Source: an uncultured Lachnospiraceae bacterium (lineage in GTDB: Bacteria; Bacillota; Clostridia; Lachnospirales; Lachnospiraceae). Taken from it: a stretch of 8,886 nucleotides of DNA. The stretch lies in the NCBI GenBank assembly GCA_947591115.1, contig CANQCX010000072.1:1-8886 (forward strand). The letters run 5' to 3'. Below the pieces are notes generated by a model. That model did no database searches, was not told the DNA's origin, and worked only from the letters and a program-made list of their open reading frames with translations. Positions 6,404 through 8,886 of this stretch are shown piece by piece (position 1 is the first letter of the stretch; every line of letters starts with the position of its first letter). A program made the translations under genes and the position numbers.

Positions 6404-6850
6404 ATGAACGTCAATAAAACTTTAATTGCATTTATCAAAATCGCATTCAGTATCATGGTCGTGCTGTTTATCATCTATGCGGCGGTCAGCCTATGTACGC
6501 TGGGATATGACTTTGGTTATCGGGTATTTACCGAACCCGCAATGGAAGCGGAGCCGGGGCATGACAGACAGGTGCGGATCACAGAGGATATGTCCGGCTC
6601 GGACATTGGCCGCACGCTGGAAGAAAACGGACTGGTTCGCGATGCGAGATTGTTTTCCCTGCAGTTGAAGCTGTCCGCCTACGCAAAAAAAATAAAACCG
6701 GGCGTTTACATCTTAAATACCTCTATGACGGCAAAGGAAATGATGATCGTAATGGCGGCGGAAGATACGACGGAATCCACAGAAGAAACAAACAATGCTG
6801 CGGAAATCGAAGGTACAACAGAGGTCGAGATGGACGAAACAGGTGAATAA
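6404..6850 (+). CDS. MltG/YceG-like membrane protein, LysM-like domain only, no catalytic domain
   Basis: This 148-residue protein resembles the N-terminal part of the endolytic transglycosylase MltG. It has a short cytoplasmic start, one membrane helix at about 8-33, and an extracellular LysM-like segment at about 55-117. That segment shows the family pattern: VRITEDMSGSDIGRTLEENGLV, LFSLQLK, then IKPGVYIL and MTAKEMMIVM. The protein then ends in an acidic, Thr- and Glu-rich low-complexity tail (about 118-148). Full MltG has some 330 residues or more and a catalytic domain with an essential Glu, which is entirely absent. The frame is intact and followed by an abutting gene, so it does not look like a recent break. 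It may bind glycan or septal partners; that is inference. GGAGG (6390-6394) supports the ATG. Databases may label it MltG, which overstates the evidence. Confidence 0.8.
   Translation: MNVNKTLIAFIKIAFSIMVVLFIIYAAVSLCTLGYDFGYRVFTEPAMEAEPGHDRQVRITEDMSGSDIGRTLEENGLVRDARLFSLQLKLSAYAKKIKPGVYILNTSMTAKEMMIVMAAEDTTESTEETNNAAEIEGTTEVEMDETGE
6841..6846 (+). promoter_or_regulatory. Ribosome binding site fixing the trmR start at 6852
   Basis: AGGTGA with a 5-base spacer precedes the ATG at 6852, one base after the stop of the upstream gene. The longer in-frame start at 6795 would add 19 residues of basic, unrelated sequence read from within the MltG-like gene, and is not favoured. Confidence 0.7.
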
Positions 6851-6851
6851 T

Positions 6852-7511
6852 ATGATCGTAGATGAGCGTTTGGTAACCTATATCAATTCTCTGGATCAGG
6901 GGAATACCGAACTCATAGACGCCATAGAACGAGAAGCTCTGGATTCCTTTGTACCGATTATCCGCAAAGAAATGCAGAGCTTTTTAAAACTTCTTTTGGC
7001 GATGCAGAAACCAAAACGGATACTGGAAGTGGGGACGGCGATCGGTTTTTCCGCGATCTTTATGGAACAGTACGATCCCGTTCCATGTGAAATTATAACC
7101 ATAGAAAACTATGAAAAACGGATTCCCATTGCGAAGGAGAATTTTGTACGCGCCGGAAAAGAAAACCGGATCACGCTGCTGGAGGGAGATGCGGCAGAGG
7201 TGCTTCGGACGCTGGAAGAACCGTTTGATTTTATTTTTATGGATGCGGCAAAGGGGCAGTACATCCATTTCCTGCCGGAAATTTTAAGGCTGTTAAAACC
7301 GGGCGGCGTACTGGTCAGCGACAATGTTCTTCAGGACGGGGACATTATCGAATCGCATTATGTGGTAGAGCGCAGAAACCGCACGATCTACAAACGAATG
7401 CGGGAATACCTGTATACCCTGACGCATCATGACGAACTGGTAACGGCGGTTCTTCCGGTGGGGGACGGGATAACCGTAAGTACAAAACGGGAGGACAAGA
7501 TCGGTGAATAA
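6852..7511 (+). CDS. trmR: TrmR-type tRNA 5-hydroxyuridine O-methyltransferase (YrrM family)
   Basis: TrmR uses S-adenosylmethionine to methylate 5-hydroxyuridine at wobble position 34 of tRNA, giving 5-methoxyuridine. From the ATG at 6852 the protein has 219 residues, matching B. subtilis YrrM closely. It shows the COMT-like class I methyltransferase fold. Motif I is ILEVGTAIGFSAIFM (57-71), binding SAM. Metal and catalytic residues are D131 in FMDAAKGQY and D157-N158 in SDNVL, and the LKPGGVLV strand is also present. No signal peptide is visible; it should be cytosolic. The next gene overlaps it by 8 bases and encodes the U32 protein expected to make its hydroxyuridine substrate. By sequence alone it could be called a generic O-methyltransferase; the neighbour makes TrmR much more likely. 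Confidence 0.9.
   Translation: MIVDERLVTYINSLDQGNTELIDAIEREALDSFVPIIRKEMQSFLKLLLAMQKPKRILEVGTAIGFSAIFMEQYDPVPCEIITIENYEKRIPIAKENFVRAGKENRITLLEGDAAEVLRTLEEPFDFIFMDAAKGQYIHFLPEILRLLKPGGVLVSDNVLQDGDIIESHYVVERRNRTIYKRMREYLYTLTHHDELVTAVLPVGDGITVSTKREDKIGE
7489..7494 (+). promoter_or_regulatory. Ribosome binding site for the GTG start of the U32 gene
   Basis: GGGAGG inside the 3' end of trmR lies 9 bases before the GTG at 7504. That start overlaps the trmR stop by 8 bases and places the conserved ELLIPAGS segment six residues into the protein, as the family expects. Confidence 0.75.
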
Positions 7512-8760
7512 AAAAACGGAGCTGCTGATTCCGGCGGGAAGTCTGGAGGTTTTAAAGGTAGCAGTTATTTTTGGCGCGGATGCAGTCTATATCGGCGGCG
7601 GAGCTTACGGCCTCCGCGCAAAGGCAAAAAACTTTCCGCCGAAAGAGATGGCGGAGGGAATCGCGTTTGCCCATGCGCATGGCGTAAAGGTCTATGTAAC
7701 GGCGAATATTTTTGCGCATAATGAGGACATAGAGGGGATCCGCGGCTATTTGGAGGAGCTTTCCAAGCTGCAGCCGGAGAGACCGGACGCGCTGATCATT
7801 TCCGATCCGGGCGTCTTTTCCATTGCCAAAGAGGTGTGCCCCGAAATCGAGATCCATATCAGCACACAGGCAAACAATACCAATTACGAAACGTTTCTTT
7901 TCTGGCAGAAGCTGGGGGCGTCGCGCGTCGTAACGGCGCGGGAGCTTTCGCTGGCTGAGATCAAAGAAATACGAAAGCGGACTCCTCCGGAACTGGAAAT
8001 AGAAACGTTTGTGCATGGGGCAATGTGCATTTCCTATTCGGGACGATGCCTGCTTTCCAATTATTTTACGGGAAGAGATGCCAATCAGGGGGCGTGTACC
8101 CATCCCTGCCGCTGGAAATACGCGGTCATGGAGGAAACGAGGCCGGGCGTCTATCTTCCGATTTATGAAAACGAACGGGGAACCTATCTTTTTAATTCCA
8201 AAGATCTGTGCATGATCGAATATATCCCCGAACTGTTAGAAGCGGGAATTGACAGCTTTAAGATCGAAGGACGCATGAAAACGGCGCTCTATGTGGCGAC
8301 GGTTGCGCGTACCTACCGCAGGGCGCTGGATGATTACGAAAAATCGCCGCAGCTCTACCAAAAGAACCTGCCCTGGTATTTAGAGCAGATCAAAGACTGT
8401 ACGTACCGTCAGTTTACCACCGGCTTCTTTTTCGGGAAGCCGTCCAACGAAACGCAGATCTATGACAGCAATACCTACGTTCGGGAATACACGTATCTGG
8501 GGATGGTTGGACAAAGGACGCCGGAAGGCTTTTACCGGCTGGAGCAGCGGAACAAATTTTCCGTCGGCGAGAAGATCGAGGTCATGAAACCGGACGGCTC
8601 AAATCCGGAGGTTACGGTAAAGCGGATTATGGACGAAGCGGGACATGAAATGGACTCGGCGCCTCATGCGCGGCAGAAACTTTTGATCGATCTGGGCATG
8701 GAATTGGACGAATTTGATATTCTCCGAAGAAAAGAGCAGGAAATAGAAACGGATAAATAG
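7504..8760 (+). CDS. trhP: Peptidase U32 family protein, TrhP/YrrO-type tRNA uridine hydroxylation factor
   Basis: U32 proteins of this subgroup (YrrO in B. subtilis, YegQ/TrhP in E. coli) are needed to form 5-hydroxyuridine at tRNA position 34; despite the name, peptidase activity is doubtful. The product has 418 residues, close to YrrO. The N-terminal barrel starts with ELLIPAGSLEVLKVA and ADAVYIGG. The family signature follows: ETFVHGAMCISYSGRC, with cysteines C175, C182, C198 and C202 (ACTHPCRW), which bind an iron-sulfur cluster in TrhP. A central KIEGRMK segment and a C-terminal beta domain (about 330-410) complete it. It begins with GTG and is translationally coupled to trmR, its presumed next step. 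B. subtilis also has a shorter partner, YrrN; none is seen here. No terminator follows, and a promoter begins 8 bases after the stop. Confidence 0.92.
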   Translation: MNKKTELLIPAGSLEVLKVAVIFGADAVYIGGGAYGLRAKAKNFPPKEMAEGIAFAHAHGVKVYVTANIFAHNEDIEGIRGYLEELSKLQPERPDALIISDPGVFSIAKEVCPEIEIHISTQANNTNYETFLFWQKLGASRVVTARELSLAEIKEIRKRTPPELEIETFVHGAMCISYSGRCLLSNYFTGRDANQGACTHPCRWKYAVMEETRPGVYLPIYENERGTYLFNSKDLCMIEYIPELLEAGIDSFKIEGRMKTALYVATVARTYRRALDDYEKSPQLYQKNLPWYLEQIKDCTYRQFTTGFFFGKPSNETQIYDSNTYVREYTYLGMVGQRTPEGFYRLEQRNKFSVGEKIEVMKPDGSNPEVTVKRIMDEAGHEMDSAPHARQKLLIDLGMELDEFDILRRKEQEIETDK

Positions 8761-8767
8761 AAAATAC

Positions 8768-8796
8768 TTGTGTATTTAGTACGTTTTTACTATAAT
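8768..8796 (+). promoter_or_regulatory. Strong promoter, probably of an rRNA operon
   Basis: TTGTGT (8768-8773) and a perfect TATAAT (8791-8796) are spaced by 17 bases. A-rich DNA upstream, overlapping the end of the U32 gene, could act as an UP element. Transcription would start near 8803. What follows resembles an rRNA leader, so this is probably an rrn promoter. Confidence 0.8.
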
Positions 8797-8820
8797 AAGA
8801 ATTAGTTTGCTAAAACTTCC

Positions 8821-8837
8821 CACACCGAAAAGGTGTG
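8821..8837 (+). other. Hairpin in the presumed rRNA leader
   Basis: A perfect 6-bp inverted repeat, CACACC / GGTGTG, encloses a GAAAA loop. No T run follows it, so it is not a standard terminator; it sits just before the conserved leader element and may shape processing of the transcript. Confidence 0.55.
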
Positions 8838-8886
8838 TTGAACCTTGAAAACTCAATAATATAGGCAATAAAAAAGCATAGAAGCC
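8838..8886 (+). promoter_or_regulatory. rRNA operon leader with boxA-like element (GAACCTTGAAAACT)
   Basis: GAACCTTGAAAACT at 8840-8853 closely resembles the conserved sequence found upstream of 16S rRNA and in rRNA spacers of Firmicutes (compare the TTCTTTGAAAACT boxA region of B. subtilis rrn leaders). It is linked to Nus-type antitermination and to processing. AT-rich leader follows to the window edge; the 16S gene itself is not reached. The identification rests on recall of this motif and on the strong promoter before it. Confidence 0.6.

Noticed and set aside
6404..6850. MltG-like gene as a recent pseudogene
   Set aside because: It has a good ribosome binding site and an intact frame, and it abuts the next gene exactly. 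No remnant of the catalytic domain is found downstream, so an evolved short form is more likely than decay.
6795..6851. Longer start for trmR at ATG 6795
   Set aside because: The extra 19 residues are basic out-of-frame translation of the MltG-like tail; AGGTGA before 6852 gives the family-typical length.
1..8886. CRISPR arrays, insertion sequences, phage genes, tRNA genes or toxin-antitoxin pairs
   Set aside because: No regularly spaced repeats, transposase or integrase motifs, tRNA cloverleaf or small paired genes were seen; the region looks like conserved core chromosome.

Overview
The window reads as chromosome from a Gram-positive Clostridia bacterium, most likely a Lachnospiraceae. The evidence is the gene order (ireB-ruvX-DUF1292-RNase J-short MltG-like-trmR-U32), strong AGGAGG-type ribosome binding sites, TTG and GTG starts, a rhodanese-less ThiI and a small HPr-like protein without the phospho-histidine. 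The family assignment rests on remembered gene order, so the genus is left open. Coding density is very high. No stretch of 300 bases lacks a gene; the longest non-coding piece is the last 126 bases.

Layout. (1) Bases 1-1919, plus strand: the 3' part of a class V cysteine desulfurase, then thiI, 39 bases apart. Together they form a sulfur-transfer pair for 4-thiouridine in tRNA and/or thiazole synthesis. A hairpin terminator at 1922-1946 closes the unit. (2) Bases 1968-2201, minus strand: an HPr-like protein converging on that terminator, with its own promoter. (3) Bases 2288-3589, plus strand: mtaB (ms2t6A37 tRNA methylthiotransferase), divergent from the HPr-like gene. (4) Bases 3651-8760, plus strand: seven tightly packed genes, namely IreB, RuvX, DUF1292 protein, RNase J, a membrane-anchored MltG-like fragment, TrmR and a U32 protein of the TrhP type. 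Several of these overlap or abut by a few bases. (5) Bases 8761-8886: a near-consensus promoter, a small hairpin and a GAACCTTGAAAACT element resembling the leader of a Firmicute rRNA operon. The 16S gene is expected just beyond the window.

How the genes fit together. Most products act on RNA: ThiI (s4U8), MtaB (A37), TrhP and TrmR (successive steps to 5-methoxyuridine at U34), RuvX (pre-16S rRNA processing) and RNase J (mRNA and rRNA maturation and decay). An rRNA operon leader appears to follow directly. IreB and the MltG-like protein add a link to cell-envelope physiology.

I do not see a defence system, mobile element, CRISPR array or clearly undescribed system. The most unusual items are the MltG-like protein with no catalytic domain, the HPr-like protein lacking the active histidine, and the overlapping control signals at 2241-2281 and 3578-3621.
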